From a virus: a stretch of 64,000 bases of DNA. The notes beneath the pieces were generated by a model. It was given only the letters and a program-made list of their open reading frames with translations, did not search any database and was not told the DNA's origin. Below are positions 16,471-23,412 of this stretch, piece after piece. The position numbers and the translations under genes are program-made. The stretch covers positions 1 through 64,000 of IMG/VR virus record IMGVR_UViG_3300027752_000013; one strand, given 5' to 3'. Each line of letters begins with the position of its first letter. Within the stretch, counting starts at the first letter, position 1.

Positions 16471-17595
16471 TTATTTTTTTAGTGGATTATAATAAGTAAT
16501 TTTTGTTTGATCAAATCCTTTAACTGCATCACCTACCCATTTCTCATCTTGTGTACCTTTGTACATAAGTATGTGACATGTAGCTGTCTCAGTTGGATTT
16601 AACCTGAGTAATCTTCCAATTCTTTGTGCTGTTTTTCTTTCATTACCATATGCATGCATAATAATACCAGCTTTTAAGTTTGGTATACTAACACCTTCTG
16701 ATAATTGTAATACACAAGATAATTTATCTATCCTGTTATCAGAGAATAACTCAAGGTTCTCCTCTGACTTAGGATTTTTAGAATGATAACTATGCTTGCA
16801 TATTCTGTCTGCTTGTTTTTGGGTATTAGCAAATACAATACATTTAGTACTGACATTACTGAGTATACCTTTAACATAACTCTCTTTACTTGCATAATCC
16901 ATTAGAGCTCTCATCCGCATAATTCTTCCAAACTGTATTTGTTTTTCAGTGTTAGCTTCTGCTAGTCTATTGGTAACATAGTCATAATCCTTCTTTTCTG
17001 ATGTATACCAGAAACCACCTGCCTTGTTTTTCTTCTTTAAAGAAGGTAACTTAGACAACTCCAACTCATGTATAACAATCTTGTAATCATTTAAGATGTT
17101 AGAGTTAGTTGCATCATCCGTTGTAAATGTAAATTTAATTGGACAATACTTATTTACCATCATACCTTTCTCAGTATTAAGGCCTTTTGGTGGTGTACCT
17201 GTCAATCCTAATATTCTTCCATAAAATCTATGCAAAAATAATTCATGAGAATACTTAAGTGAGTGACACTCATCTAAATATAATATGCTATAGTCTTGAG
17301 GTTCTTGTTTTTTAAGTGATAAATAGGTTGTAAAATCTATATGATCTATCAAATTTGTTAGATTCATTTTATCTAGTTCATCAAGCCATGCTTGTTTAAC
17401 TGATAACTTTGGTACTACTACTAGTACTTTGATTAACGGGTCATAGTATTTCTGAAGGTGTTGTATTGCTATTCTAGTTTTACCTACACCCATGGATATA
17501 CCCAAACCACATCTTTTATGTTGTTCTGTTATTGTTAATGCATCTGACTGAACTATCTCTCTATTGGAAATAGTCTCAGGAGTATTGTTTGCCAT
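16471..17595 (-). CDS. SF2 DNA helicase (SNF2/DEAD-like)
   Basis: ATP-dependent helicase or translocase with two RecA domains. Motif I is SMGVGKTRIA (about residues 34-43), motif II is LYLDECHSLKY (DECH, about 112-122), motif III is LGLTGTPPKG, motif V region is QLSEGVSIPNLKAG, and motif VI is TAQRIGRLLRLNP with its two Arg fingers. At 374 residues it is compact. SF2 helicases of this type are part of the crAss-like replication set. I use the ATG at 17595. The frame also opens at a TTG at 17628, but that adds 11 Asn-rich residues and has no support. Confidence 0.85.
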   Translation of the reverse strand: MANNTPETISNREIVQSDALTITEQHKRCGLGISMGVGKTRIAIQHLQKYYDPLIKVLVVVPKLSVKQAWLDELDKMNLTNLIDHIDFTTYLSLKKQEPQDYSILYLDECHSLKYSHELFLHRFYGRILGLTGTPPKGLNTEKGMMVNKYCPIKFTFTTDDATNSNILNDYKIVIHELELSKLPSLKKKNKAGGFWYTSEKKDYDYVTNRLAEANTEKQIQFGRIMRMRALMDYASKESYVKGILSNVSTKCIVFANTQKQADRICKHSYHSKNPKSEENLELFSDNRIDKLSCVLQLSEGVSIPNLKAGIIMHAYGNERKTAQRIGRLLRLNPTETATCHILMYKGTQDEKWVGDAVKGFDQTKITYYNPLKK

Positions 17596-17669
17596 AATAT
17601 TATTGTTATTGATAAAATAATTGTCCAAGCTACTATCTTAAGTAACCTGTCTTTGTGATTTTGTTTCAT
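17553..17669 (-). CDS. Small membrane peptide (38 aa)
   Basis: A 38-residue frame with a basic start (MKQNHKDRLLK) and one membrane segment (IVAWTIILSITIILW). It overlaps the helicase start by 43 nt in another frame and begins 18 nt after the tRNA genes. It resembles the 48-aa membrane peptide nearby in size and plan. A chance frame is possible, so confidence is modest. Confidence 0.35.
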   Translation of the reverse strand: MKQNHKDRLLKIVAWTIILSITIILWQTILLRLFPIER

Positions 17670-17686
17670 AAAATTGTTTTTAAAGG

Positions 17687-17760
17687 TGGACCCTATAGGA
17701 CTTGAACCTATGACCTAATCATTATGAGTGATTTGCTCTAACCAACTGAGCTAAGAGTCC
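17687..17760 (-). tRNA. tRNA with anticodon CAT (Met or Ile2)
   Basis: The minus strand folds into a full cloverleaf: acceptor GGACTCT/AGGGTCC, D arm GCTC..GAGC, anticodon stem AATCA/TGATT with loop CTCATAA, and T arm ATAGG-TTCAAGT-CCTAT. The anticodon is CAT. It may be elongator tRNA-Met, or tRNA-Ile2 if C34 becomes lysidine. There is no encoded CCA. ATA codons are very common in these genes, which would favour Ile2. Confidence 0.9.
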
Positions 17761-17765
17761 TGGAG

Positions 17766-17839
17766 TGATCCCACTAGGATTTGAACCTAGAACCTACACC
17801 TTAGAAGGGTGTTGCTCTATCCAGTTGAGCTATAGGACC
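17766..17839 (-). tRNA. tRNA-Arg(TCT)
   Basis: Full cloverleaf on the minus strand: acceptor GGTCCTA/TGGGATC, D arm GCTC..GAGC, anticodon stem ACACC/GGTGT with loop CTTCTAA (anticodon TCT), and T arm CTAGG-TTCAAAT-CCTAG. It reads AGA/AGG; AGA is the main Arg codon in this phage. It lies 5 nt from the CAT tRNA, so both probably come from one transcript. Confidence 0.92.
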
Positions 17840-17845
17840 ATATTA

Positions 17846-18115
17846 CTATGTTCTAGAGCCTGAAAATCCTAATTCATAAGATTCTTCTGGGTGTTCTTCT
17901 ATCCACATGTGACAGTTTCTACAAACTGGTAACCATGTTGATGTATCTAAGTGATATATACCACGACCATGTTTATGATGTACATCAGTAGCCTGCACAG
18001 AACACTTATGGATCTTTGCATGACATACAGGTTTGTCTGTTAAATACTGCTTACGCAATTTGCTATAAGCAGTATTTATTTTAGACATTTTACTTGAGAC
18101 TTTTTTAATTCTCAT
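17846..18115 (-). CDS. HNH endonuclease (89 aa)
   Basis: Small HNH nuclease. Residues about 33-80 hold CHAKIHKC, then TDVHHKHGRG, then WLPVCRNCHMWIEEHP: two Cys pairs for structural zinc around a beta-beta-alpha metal catalytic core with the His-His pair. The N-terminus is highly basic (MRIKKVSSKMSKI). Proteins like this can be homing nucleases or help genome packaging. It is next to the tRNA genes, a common site for mobile HNH genes, though the overlap of 11 nt with the gene upstream suggests it is settled in the operon. Confidence 0.82.
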   Translation of the reverse strand: MRIKKVSSKMSKINTAYSKLRKQYLTDKPVCHAKIHKCSVQATDVHHKHGRGIYHLDTSTWLPVCRNCHMWIEEHPEESYELGFSGSRT

Positions 18116-18632
18116 TTGGTTTAATTGTAAAATAATTATTAGGTAACAACCCTACAGACATAAATTTAAGTATAATATCTTCATAAGATATACCCAAGTC
18201 TTTAAATGTCATAGTGTTCTGGTAATCATCTAAGGTTTCATTAGCCGGAATATCAGCTATAAATAAAGCTAATGGGCTATTTGGAAACGTCCTTCTAAGA
18301 TAAGTATTTATTCTTTTGTTACAAAGAGTTTGTTTCCATGCATTGATTTCTCTTTGCCCACGCTTCCAAACTTTTGAAATGCGTCTCTTCTTATCCCAGT
18401 GTAGTTTAGTAACTTCTTCAGGTTTATAAACATTAAGGCCATGCAACACACGTTTAAATAAAAAATGTTGATATGGATTAAGTTTAATATACTCAAAAGA
18501 GTTAATGATTGATGGTGGATGTAATTGATATTCATCCAGCAATCCTAAGTATTGATAGCGCTCAATACGCTTACTTAGTAGATCTTGTTTTTCATTGAGT
18601 TTTAGTTTTGAAATTTGTTCATTAGATAGCAT
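18105..18632 (-). CDS. Hypothetical basic protein (175 aa)
   Basis: I do not recognise it. The 175 residues are helical and basic in the middle (WDKKRRISKVWKRGQREINAWK, quoted in part), which suggests nucleic-acid binding, and more hydrophobic towards the end. There is no Cys cluster, signal or membrane helix. It overlaps the HNH gene by 11 nt. Upstream of it lies a strong hairpin terminator, so it may begin a new transcript. Confidence 0.7.
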   Translation of the reverse strand: MLSNEQISKLKLNEKQDLLSKRIERYQYLGLLDEYQLHPPSIINSFEYIKLNPYQHFLFKRVLHGLNVYKPEEVTKLHWDKKRRISKVWKRGQREINAWKQTLCNKRINTYLRRTFPNSPLALFIADIPANETLDDYQNTMTFKDLGISYEDIILKFMSVGLLPNNYFTIKPNEN

Positions 18633-18678
18633 ACTTGTTTGATTTTAGTTATGAAATTTAGTAAGAGAAATGTTATTT

Positions 18679-18704
18679 AGGCTGAGGTTTTTACACCCCA
18701 GCCT
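18679..18704 (-). terminator. Strong hairpin after the acidic-tail protein gene
   Basis: On the minus strand AGGCTGGGG pairs with CCTCAGCCT (9 bp with one G-T) around an 8-nt A-rich loop, 14 nt after the stop of the 18718-19299 gene. The following run is AT-rich but not a pure T tract. Confidence 0.65.
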
Positions 18705-18717
18705 TATAACAATTTAA

Positions 18718-19299
18718 TTATAGGTCAAAAGTTTCAGCTTCTTCTTCAAGAACTTCATCTTCTGTTTCTACTTCATCAACTACTTCTTCATCTACTATCT
18801 CATCTTCTACTTGTTTGAGACCAAACGCTTCTGCAGTTGTTGCATTTTTAACTTTAGATTTTTTTACTAAGTTAAAAGCTGTTTCATTTGCTGCACGGAT
18901 TGCATCACCATTATTGTGATCTAATAGAACATCCTCTCTTGTTTGATCAAGGGTATACTCTGTTTTCCTATAAATAGGTTGTCCGTCTTGACAGCATATG
19001 ATACCGGTATTACCAGCATATTTTAAATCTCTATCAGGGTCAGATGAATTAAATGGTTCAAATGATTCAACTACAACAATTTTACCTGGTATTGTTTTAC
19101 CTAATTGTTTAGCGTACTCTGTTAATACATCAGTGTTACCTAATATAAGAGTTGATAGATTTCTTGGCTTTAACCAGCCACCTTTTCCAATTGTGGTACT
19201 TTTGTACCCTAATGTAATGTATCCATACTCTGGATTGTTTTTGCTTAAGCGTACAACATTACCCATGTCATCAGCTAGTACTTCTACTTGATTTTGCAT
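18718..19299 (-). CDS. Acidic-tail DNA-binding-like protein, copy 1 (193 aa)
   Basis: Function not recognised. The core, residues about 10-145, is beta-rich and shares the pattern GKIVVxESxEPFN, DxKYAGxTG and PIYRxT with the protein at 23526-24008, so the two are paralogues. The C-terminal 45 residues are almost all Glu, Asp and Val and end in AETFDL, the kind of acidic tip found on phage SSBs and other DNA-metabolism hubs. It is followed by a strong terminator, suggesting high expression. An SSB or other abundant replication factor is my best guess, but there is no catalytic or OB-fold signature I can name. Confidence 0.75.
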   Translation of the reverse strand: MQNQVEVLADDMGNVVRLSKNNPEYGYITLGYKSTTIGKGGWLKPRNLSTLILGNTDVLTEYAKQLGKTIPGKIVVVESFEPFNSSDPDRDLKYAGNTGIICCQDGQPIYRKTEYTLDQTREDVLLDHNNGDAIRAANETAFNLVKKSKVKNATTAEAFGLKQVEDEIVDEEVVDEVETEDEVLEEEAETFDL

Positions 19300-19343
19300 T
19301 TTTAATAAAATTTAATGATTAATAAAATAATTGTTTTTGATGA

Positions 19344-19616
19344 TTAACTATCATCTGAGTGAAAATACGGGTCTTCTAGTTTTTCATAAGCTTCAATTTC
19401 ATCTAGTGCTGGTTCATACTCCTCAACATCTTCTGTTGAGTCATCTGATTCAGCTTTTCCAGAGTGTTTTGCAAACTTATTATACCATGGATCACCCACT
19501 TCCTTTGTATATGCAGAGCTAAGGCCATTAAGATCATTGTACTCTTCATCAGAGAGAGAAAGGTACTGTTCTAGAGAACATTCTATTATGCGGCCATTAG
19601 GAAGTTGTATTATCAT
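19344..19616 (-). CDS. Small acidic protein (90 aa)
   Basis: It starts with a short beta-hairpin and helix (MIIQLPNGRIIECSLEQYL) of a type seen in many tailed phages, then becomes very acidic (DDSTEDVEEYEPALDEIEAYEKLED, quoted in part) with no fold apparent. The function is unknown. A TATCTTTG box ends 20 nt before the ATG. The next gene downstream is the acidic-tail protein; they may share a transcript. Confidence 0.7.
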   Translation of the reverse strand: MIIQLPNGRIIECSLEQYLSLSDEEYNDLNGLSSAYTKEVGDPWYNKFAKHSGKAESDDSTEDVEEYEPALDEIEAYEKLEDPYFHSDDS

Positions 19617-19635
19617 TATCTTATTAAATGTTTAT

Positions 19636-19643
19636 CAAAGATA
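19636..19643 (-). promoter_or_regulatory. TAnnTTTG promoter box
   Basis: The minus strand reads TATCTTTG, 20 nt before the ATG at 19616, within a 110-nt gene-free spacer. The spacing equals that of the box at 2333-2340. Confidence 0.55.
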
Positions 19644-19726
19644 ATAATATAACTTAACCTGTGTCAGAAATATAAAATGTATTTGGACTTAACTCAAAAA
19701 TAAAAAGCATAAATATAGCTAACGCA

Positions 19727-19975
19727 CTATAATATTGTTAGTTTATGACCTACTCTTTTTATGTATTTATGTAATTTCAGCTCTTTTATCCATCTTTTGA
19801 CAGATGTTTGACTTGAGCCACAGTCATCTGCTAGCGTACTTATGGACGGCCAGCAAATTCTATTCTTATTAGCATAACAGCATAATATACTGTATAGACC
19901 CTTAGCTTGTATTGACAATTCAGGATCAGTACAGACAATATGCTTAACTATACCAAATCTATCTAATTTCTTCAA
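19727..19975 (-). CDS. Winged-helix DNA-binding protein with TTG start (82 aa)
   Basis: Small DNA-binding protein of the replication-initiator/HTH_36 type. AKGLYSILCCYANKNRICWPS is the first helix and turn, and SISTLADDCGSSQTSVKRWIKEL is the helix-turn-helix (about residues 43-66), followed by a wing (KYIKRVGHKLTIL). There is no ATG in the frame. The only usable start is a TTG at 19975, which overlaps the last 17 nt of the upstream gene, so it is either translated by coupling or reached by a frameshift. It could regulate neighbouring genes. Confidence 0.7.
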   Translation of the reverse strand: MKKLDRFGIVKHIVCTDPELSIQAKGLYSILCCYANKNRICWPSISTLADDCGSSQTSVKRWIKELKLHKYIKRVGHKLTIL

Positions 19976-20171
19976 CGTGATTTTTAAGTATGATCAGCAT
20001 GGCCCTATTGGTATCAGGCTCATTCTCTAGATCTTTCTCTCTAAAAGCATATTTGTCTTGCATATACTTACCAAAAGGAATATTCTTCCCTCCAGCTTTT
20101 TTAAGAGATTCATCCATCTCACCCCACGATTTTTGTTCTGTGTGTAATAACTCCATTGATATCTTAGCCAT
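19959..20171 (-). CDS. Small hypothetical protein (70 aa)
   Basis: The 70 residues are charged and helical, with a basic middle (KKAGGKNIPFGKYMQDKYAF) and a C-terminal helix (RAMLIILKNHVEEIR). It overlaps the 176-aa gene by 8 nt and the winged-helix gene by 17 nt. I see no motif. The three genes form one translationally coupled set. Confidence 0.6.
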   Translation of the reverse strand: MAKISMELLHTEQKSWGEMDESLKKAGGKNIPFGKYMQDKYAFREKDLENEPDTNRAMLIILKNHVEEIR

Positions 20172-20694
20172 TTTCTTCTAATTTTAATTCAGTTTGATAT
20201 TCTTCTTTAAGGAAAGGTATAAATCTTCTGTTTATATATGTAGCATGCAAAGGACTTACTTGAGCTTCAACATGTTTACACGCTTTGTGCTCATCATGAT
20301 ACATCAAGTTAACTTTTATGTGACTATGAAACGGATTATATGGATCACTGCCCCAAGATGTGTCATCTATAACACGTGCATATACATAATATTCACTATA
20401 CTTATCTCCTTTACCTAAAAGACCCATGTCTTCTAGAATATCTATTTCAAATTCACTACCCTCATGATACTTTGGTGGTATCATTTTTACATAATCACCA
20501 ATCTTAGTGGGTATAAAGGTTTTATCAGTTAACATAAGATGAACTACAGATTCTAAAGCAGCCTCTGAAAGCTCTCTATGTAATATATCTTTTATTGAAG
20601 ATAAGTTCTTTTGCTGTCTTACAGCACGCTTATCAAATAGGTTTTCTAAGATACCCTCAAGTATCTCTCCTTGTACGTTATATTGTTTTGCCAT
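20164..20694 (-). CDS. Hypothetical protein (176 aa)
   Basis: I do not recognise it. The N-terminal 60 residues are helical (GILENLFDKRAVRQQ, IKDILHRELSEAALE). The middle holds a short beta-rich stretch (FIPTKIGDYVKMIPPKY), and the rest has several His residues without a metal-site pattern. There is no signal or membrane segment. It is the first gene of the coupled set with the 70-aa and winged-helix genes, downstream of a 150-nt gene-free region that has a long inverted repeat. Confidence 0.7.
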   Translation of the reverse strand: MAKQYNVQGEILEGILENLFDKRAVRQQKNLSSIKDILHRELSEAALESVVHLMLTDKTFIPTKIGDYVKMIPPKYHEGSEFEIDILEDMGLLGKGDKYSEYYVYARVIDDTSWGSDPYNPFHSHIKVNLMYHDEHKACKHVEAQVSPLHATYINRRFIPFLKEEYQTELKLEENG

Positions 20695-20709
20695 TGATTT
20701 TATATTATA

Positions 20710-20762
20710 ATCATAGACTACACTGCAAACAAGTATGAAATGTAACAGTAATAGTCTATGAT
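20710..20762. repeat. 11-bp inverted repeat in a gene-free spacer
   Basis: ATCATAGACTA (20710-20720) is repeated in inverted form as TAGTCTATGAT (20752-20762), separated by 31 nt. A short palindrome ACACTAGTGT (20786-20795) follows. Both lie upstream of the minus-strand gene starting at 20694 and could be operators or a structured leader. Confidence 0.6.
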
Positions 20763-20845
20763 CTGATTAGGGACACAGCCTAACTACACTAGTGTTATTA
20801 TAATATATAATTACTGGTGTTGTTAGTGGTCCGTATATGGTACTT

Positions 20846-21160
20846 TTATTTTCTTCTTTGGAATATTATTGTCAATAATGGTAAATCTAACTCCCAATGG
20901 AAGTTGATCTTTCTCATGTATATACCGAAGCCAGTATTCCACTGACATTTCATTTTAGGTAAAAGATGAGTTGTTTTCATGTTTATAAGCCAGAAAACTG
21001 CATTAAAGAATGATATAATCCAAAAAGCAAACATAACGCCTACGCTTTCTGTTGATATTGTTCCATCACTAGCTAAAACTTCTATGAATACATAGGTTAC
21101 AGATAGTGGAATGATAATTACGTAAAGTAATTTGATAAGATACTTTGAAATTTGTTTCAT
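20846..21160 (-). CDS. Membrane protein with two transmembrane helices (104 aa)
   Basis: It has two hydrophobic segments, YLIKLLYVIIIPLSVTYVF (about residues 7-25) and VMFAFWIISFFNAVFWLIN (about 42-60), linked by a short acidic loop and followed by a basic 40-residue tail (LPKMKCQWNTGFGIYMRK). The layout is compatible with a small inner-membrane protein such as a holin-like or exclusion factor, but nothing specific supports either. It is placed 19 nt after the lipoprotein gene. Confidence 0.65.
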   Translation of the reverse strand: MKQISKYLIKLLYVIIIPLSVTYVFIEVLASDGTISTESVGVMFAFWIISFFNAVFWLINMKTTHLLPKMKCQWNTGFGIYMRKINFHWELDLPLLTIIFQRRK

Positions 21161-21179
21161 GATTTAGTTATTTTTTTAA

Positions 21180-21635
21180 TTAATATAAAGTTATTGTGTC
21201 TTGATTATTGTAGCTGTCATTCATATCATGAGGATAGAGATAAAATCTACCATCACCAAGAGGTGAATTAGCATCATTGAAGTGTACTGTTGCATTATCT
21301 ATGTAAAGTAACGTGCTTATTACAACTGCGTCAGGATTACTTACTAAACTTGTATCCATACAGTAAATAGTAAACTCATCCTCATTGTCACATTCTATAC
21401 AAACAAGTTGCCAAGCATTATAACTAGCAATAAGTTTATCAGTTGCATTTACACCGTTACTGTCAGTAGACTCATACATAAAGTATGTCCATTGCAGTAA
21501 TCCATTTGTATTTATGCCTTTAACAGCATATATTTCATATGATGTATTACCAGGTGGTTTAAGTTGTTCAAGTTCTTCTTTTTGACAAGAAGTAAATGAT
21601 AGCCCAATGAATAAGGATAAGATTAAATTTTTCAT
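21180..21635 (-). CDS. Phage-encoded lipoprotein (151 aa)
   Basis: It begins with a type II signal peptide, MKNLILSLFIGLSFTSC, with the lipobox FTSC and Cys17 as the lipidation site. The next residues, QKEELEQ, are acidic, as in Bacteroidota surface-export signals. The mature part is beta-rich and acidic with Cys residues near the middle. Lipoproteins encoded by phages often block superinfection by covering or altering the receptor, and this could do so. That is inference. It overlaps the small lipoprotein gene upstream (ATGA). Confidence 0.8.
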   Translation of the reverse strand: MKNLILSLFIGLSFTSCQKEELEQLKPPGNTSYEIYAVKGINTNGLLQWTYFMYESTDSNGVNATDKLIASYNAWQLVCIECDNEDEFTIYCMDTSLVSNPDAVVISTLLYIDNATVHFNDANSPLGDGRFYLYPHDMNDSYNNQDTITLY

Positions 21636-21811
21636 GATAGATTATAGTTTAATTGATTAATGATTAATGCATCTTGATGTGCATATGAAGTTTTGCTTCT
21701 CTTCTTACGGTACTTTCTCATATTTTTACATCCACGAGATGACCCACAAGATTGAAGCATTGGTCCTCCTATAAAGAGGAATAGCATAAGGTAACAGAAT
21801 TTCTTTTTCAT
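21632..21811 (-). CDS. Small lipoprotein (59 aa)
   Basis: A short gene of 59 residues. The N-terminus MKKKFCYLMLFLFIGGPML is a signal sequence, and LQSC gives the lipobox with Cys22. The mature peptide is basic (NMRKYRKKRSKT) and only 38 residues long. ATG at 21811; the stop overlaps the start of the larger lipoprotein gene, so the two are co-translated. Tandem lipoproteins suggest a shared role at the host envelope. Confidence 0.65.
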   Translation of the reverse strand: MKKKFCYLMLFLFIGGPMLQSCGSSRGCKNMRKYRKKRSKTSYAHQDALIINQLNYNLS

Positions 21812-21821
21812 AATTGTTTTG

Positions 21822-22046
21822 TTATATAATATCTCCTAAGTGAGGATCATTATAGTTATTTAATCCATTTGATGAATGTCCCTCAAGGGCATCCTGATAT
21901 TTATCTAAGCTCATTGCCCATTGAGCATCAACTTTGTTTATGAAGTAACCTGACTCACGACTATAAGGCATACCATTCTCTGTACGACCTATGTAATAAC
22001 CAGCTGCTGACTTGAGTATTTGTAACTCTGAAATTTTGCTTGACAT
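21822..22046 (-). CDS. Small hypothetical protein (74 aa)
   Basis: The 74 residues contain GYYIGRTENGMPYSRESGYF, a compact beta-rich motif, then a helix (KVDAQWAMSLDKYQDAL), and end in an Asn/Gly-rich tail. There is no catalytic residue pattern. It lies just upstream of the lipoprotein pair (10-nt gap) and downstream of a gene-free leader with hairpins, from which it may be transcribed. Confidence 0.6.
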   Translation of the reverse strand: MSSKISELQILKSAAGYYIGRTENGMPYSRESGYFINKVDAQWAMSLDKYQDALEGHSSNGLNNYNDPHLGDII

Positions 22047-22278
22047 AATATTTAGTATTTAAGGTGAATAAAAATAAAGAGCCTGGTTACCTCTTAACGA
22101 CCGTTTACCCGGTTGACGGTTGACTGTTACATGTTCCACAGACAAGTCAAATATACAATTTCCGGTTGTCAAACCTTACAGCATTATTGCCTAACGTATA
22201 CAAGGATAAGCTGACTAGCCACTCCTCTAGATGTACATAGTGACATCCCACACTCCCGCTAGCCTCACGGGTTTTATC
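22047..22278 (-). other. 232-bp gene-free leader with hairpins, possible sRNA
   Basis: No ORF of note. On the minus strand a perfect TATATTTG box (22148-22155) is followed by about 70 nt with three short stem-loops: CTGT..ACAG, CCGT..ACGG, and AAGAG..CTCTT followed by TATTTTTATT. The tandem copies of GGTTGAC (22111-22124, plus strand) lie in the second. This is either a structured 5' leader of the 74-aa gene or a short noncoding RNA ending near 22070. Nearer the other end, CCCG..CGGG (22254-22270 approx.) makes a further hairpin. Confidence 0.4.
22148..22155 (-). promoter_or_regulatory. TATATTTG promoter box
   Basis: Perfect TAnnTTTG match on the minus strand (context TTGTATATTTGACTT), about 100 nt before the ATG at 22046 and directly before the hairpin-rich stretch. 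Confidence 0.5.
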
Positions 22279-22479
22279 TTAAATACGAGTATAGTAATCT
22301 CTTCCTACTATAGTTGCAGGTAACCATCCAAATATAACTGACATACCTAAAGTGGCACCATGCTTAAAGCATTCTTTAAATGTCCAAGTATCTTCTAGAT
22401 ACCATGTAATTGTGTTGAATAAGAGTACTGTGGTAATAAACACACATATACTCAGTAGCATTGTTTTAGTATTTCTCAT
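22279..22479 (-). CDS. Small membrane protein (66 aa)
   Basis: It has an N-terminal hydrophobic segment (MLLSICVFITTVLLFNTITWY, about residues 7-27) and a second, weaker one (LGMSVIFGWLPATIV, about 44-58) with a Cys between them. The ends are basic. The plan is that of a two-pass inner-membrane peptide. The function is unknown. Confidence 0.6.
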   Translation of the reverse strand: MRNTKTMLLSICVFITTVLLFNTITWYLEDTWTFKECFKHGATLGMSVIFGWLPATIVGRDYYTRI

Positions 22480-22497
22480 AACGATTTAGTAATTAAA

Positions 22498-22710
22498 TTA
22501 AAGTCTATATAATGGTTCTCCCATATCCATATCATTTATCATCTCTTCTTGGAAGCTACGATCAATGTTGGTCATCAGTATTTGTTGTTTTTGGCTGTAA
22601 TATTTATATACCTCCATAAACTCTTCTACAGTCATATCTCCTGCCTGTTGGCAGATAGCATCAAGTTGTAGTTTTACTCTGTGATGCATGTTAAATAGGT
22701 GATTTTGCAT
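22498..22710 (-). CDS. Small hypothetical helical protein (70 aa)
   Basis: It is mostly helical (MHHRVKLQLDAICQQAG, VEEFMEVYKYYSQKQQILM) with a high Gln and Met content and an acidic end (INDMDMGEPLY). No motif recognised. It stands 18 nt upstream of the small membrane protein gene. Confidence 0.55.
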   Translation of the reverse strand: MQNHLFNMHHRVKLQLDAICQQAGDMTVEEFMEVYKYYSQKQQILMTNIDRSFQEEMINDMDMGEPLYRL

Positions 22711-22753
22711 AATGATTTAGTATTAAGGGTTTAGTAATTAATTTTAGTTATAA

Positions 22754-22790
22754 ACTAACTAAGCTGTAACTAATGCTACAGCTTGTTAGT
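22754..22790. terminator. Long hairpin between small genes
   Basis: ACTAAC-T-AAGCTGTA pairs with TACAGCTT-GTTAGT (14 bp with one bulged T) around an 8-nt loop. It lies in the 197-nt spacer between the genes at 22498 and 22908. There is no strong T run on either side, so it may be a terminator, a processing site or an operator. Confidence 0.5.
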
Positions 22791-22907
22791 AATTGTCATT
22801 GATGAAATGTTCTGATGCATTCAGTCATACCACTAATTGTATCTGATACAAGAAGTGTCCAAAGAGAGAGTTTAATGTCTACATACTCCAAGACTGGCGT
22901 CAGTTTA

Positions 22908-23135
22908 TTACCAAGGAACTAAATGATCAGAGTTATTCTCTCTTTGCATTCTTCCTTGATATTGTAATTTTTCTAACTTATATGCATCATTAGCTTCATC
23001 AAAGTTTTTGTATTCAATCAATGAACAGTACTTATTCATCATATTAGATTCATCTGATGTTGTTTGTTGTGAGACAAGGTTAACACCATTGTCTATATAT
23101 AAGAAGCCTTTACGGCTAAAAGCAAATATTTTCAT
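22908..23135 (-). CDS. Small hypothetical protein (75 aa)
   Basis: It starts with MKIFAFSRKGFLYIDNG, a short beta pair, followed by polar helical sequence (YKNFDEANDAYKLEKLQYQG). There is no motif that I recognise. It is separated from its neighbours by gene-free stretches, so it is probably transcribed alone or with a long leader. Confidence 0.55.
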   Translation of the reverse strand: MKIFAFSRKGFLYIDNGVNLVSQQTTSDESNMMNKYCSLIEYKNFDEANDAYKLEKLQYQGRMQRENNSDHLVPW

Positions 23136-23158
23136 GATAGTTTAGTATTAGTGATTAA

Positions 23159-23329
23159 TTGCAATATTGCGGGTACTATGTCTATTATCCTATAGAGGAA
23201 GAGACAAAGACTACCCTTGTAGTATTGTTGTGCGTAATTGTTACTCTTGTAGTAACGTTAGCTATATTTATATTATTAGTACTAGTGATAGTTACAGGTG
23301 TGTTCAAAGGTGCTTTTATGTGGTTATAA
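23159..23329 (+). CDS. Possible plus-strand membrane peptide (56 aa)
   Basis: A frame from TTG 23159 gives 56 residues: an acidic-aromatic start (QYCGYYVYYPIEEETK) and a long hydrophobic run (VVLLCVIVTLVVTLAIFILL) ending with GVFKGAFMWL. There is no ATG before the hydrophobic part. It is alone on the plus strand inside a minus-strand region, but a plus-oriented terminator with T6 lies about 85 nt downstream (23413-23451), which supports a real transcript. Small hydrophobic peptides of this kind can be holin-like or toxins. Confidence 0.35.
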   Translation: MQYCGYYVYYPIEEETKTTLVVLLCVIVTLVVTLAIFILLVLVIVTGVFKGAFMWL

Positions 23330-23412
23330 GAGGTCATCTTTAGTGTGACACGCACAAATAAAATAATTTACCCACAATAAATAAGTTATTTAAACTGTTT
23401 TATAACTATAGT

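Noticed and set aside
17687-17839. Prophage attachment site at the tRNA genes
   Set aside because: No integrase or excisionase gene is visible, and the tRNAs are complete and part of a phage operon.
18308-18535. 75-residue minus-strand frame inside the 175-aa gene
   Set aside because: It lies entirely within a longer frame on the same strand that has better junctions with its neighbours.
21180-22710. Transposon or insertion sequence in the accessory region
   Set aside because: No transposase frame and no terminal inverted repeats with target duplications could be found.
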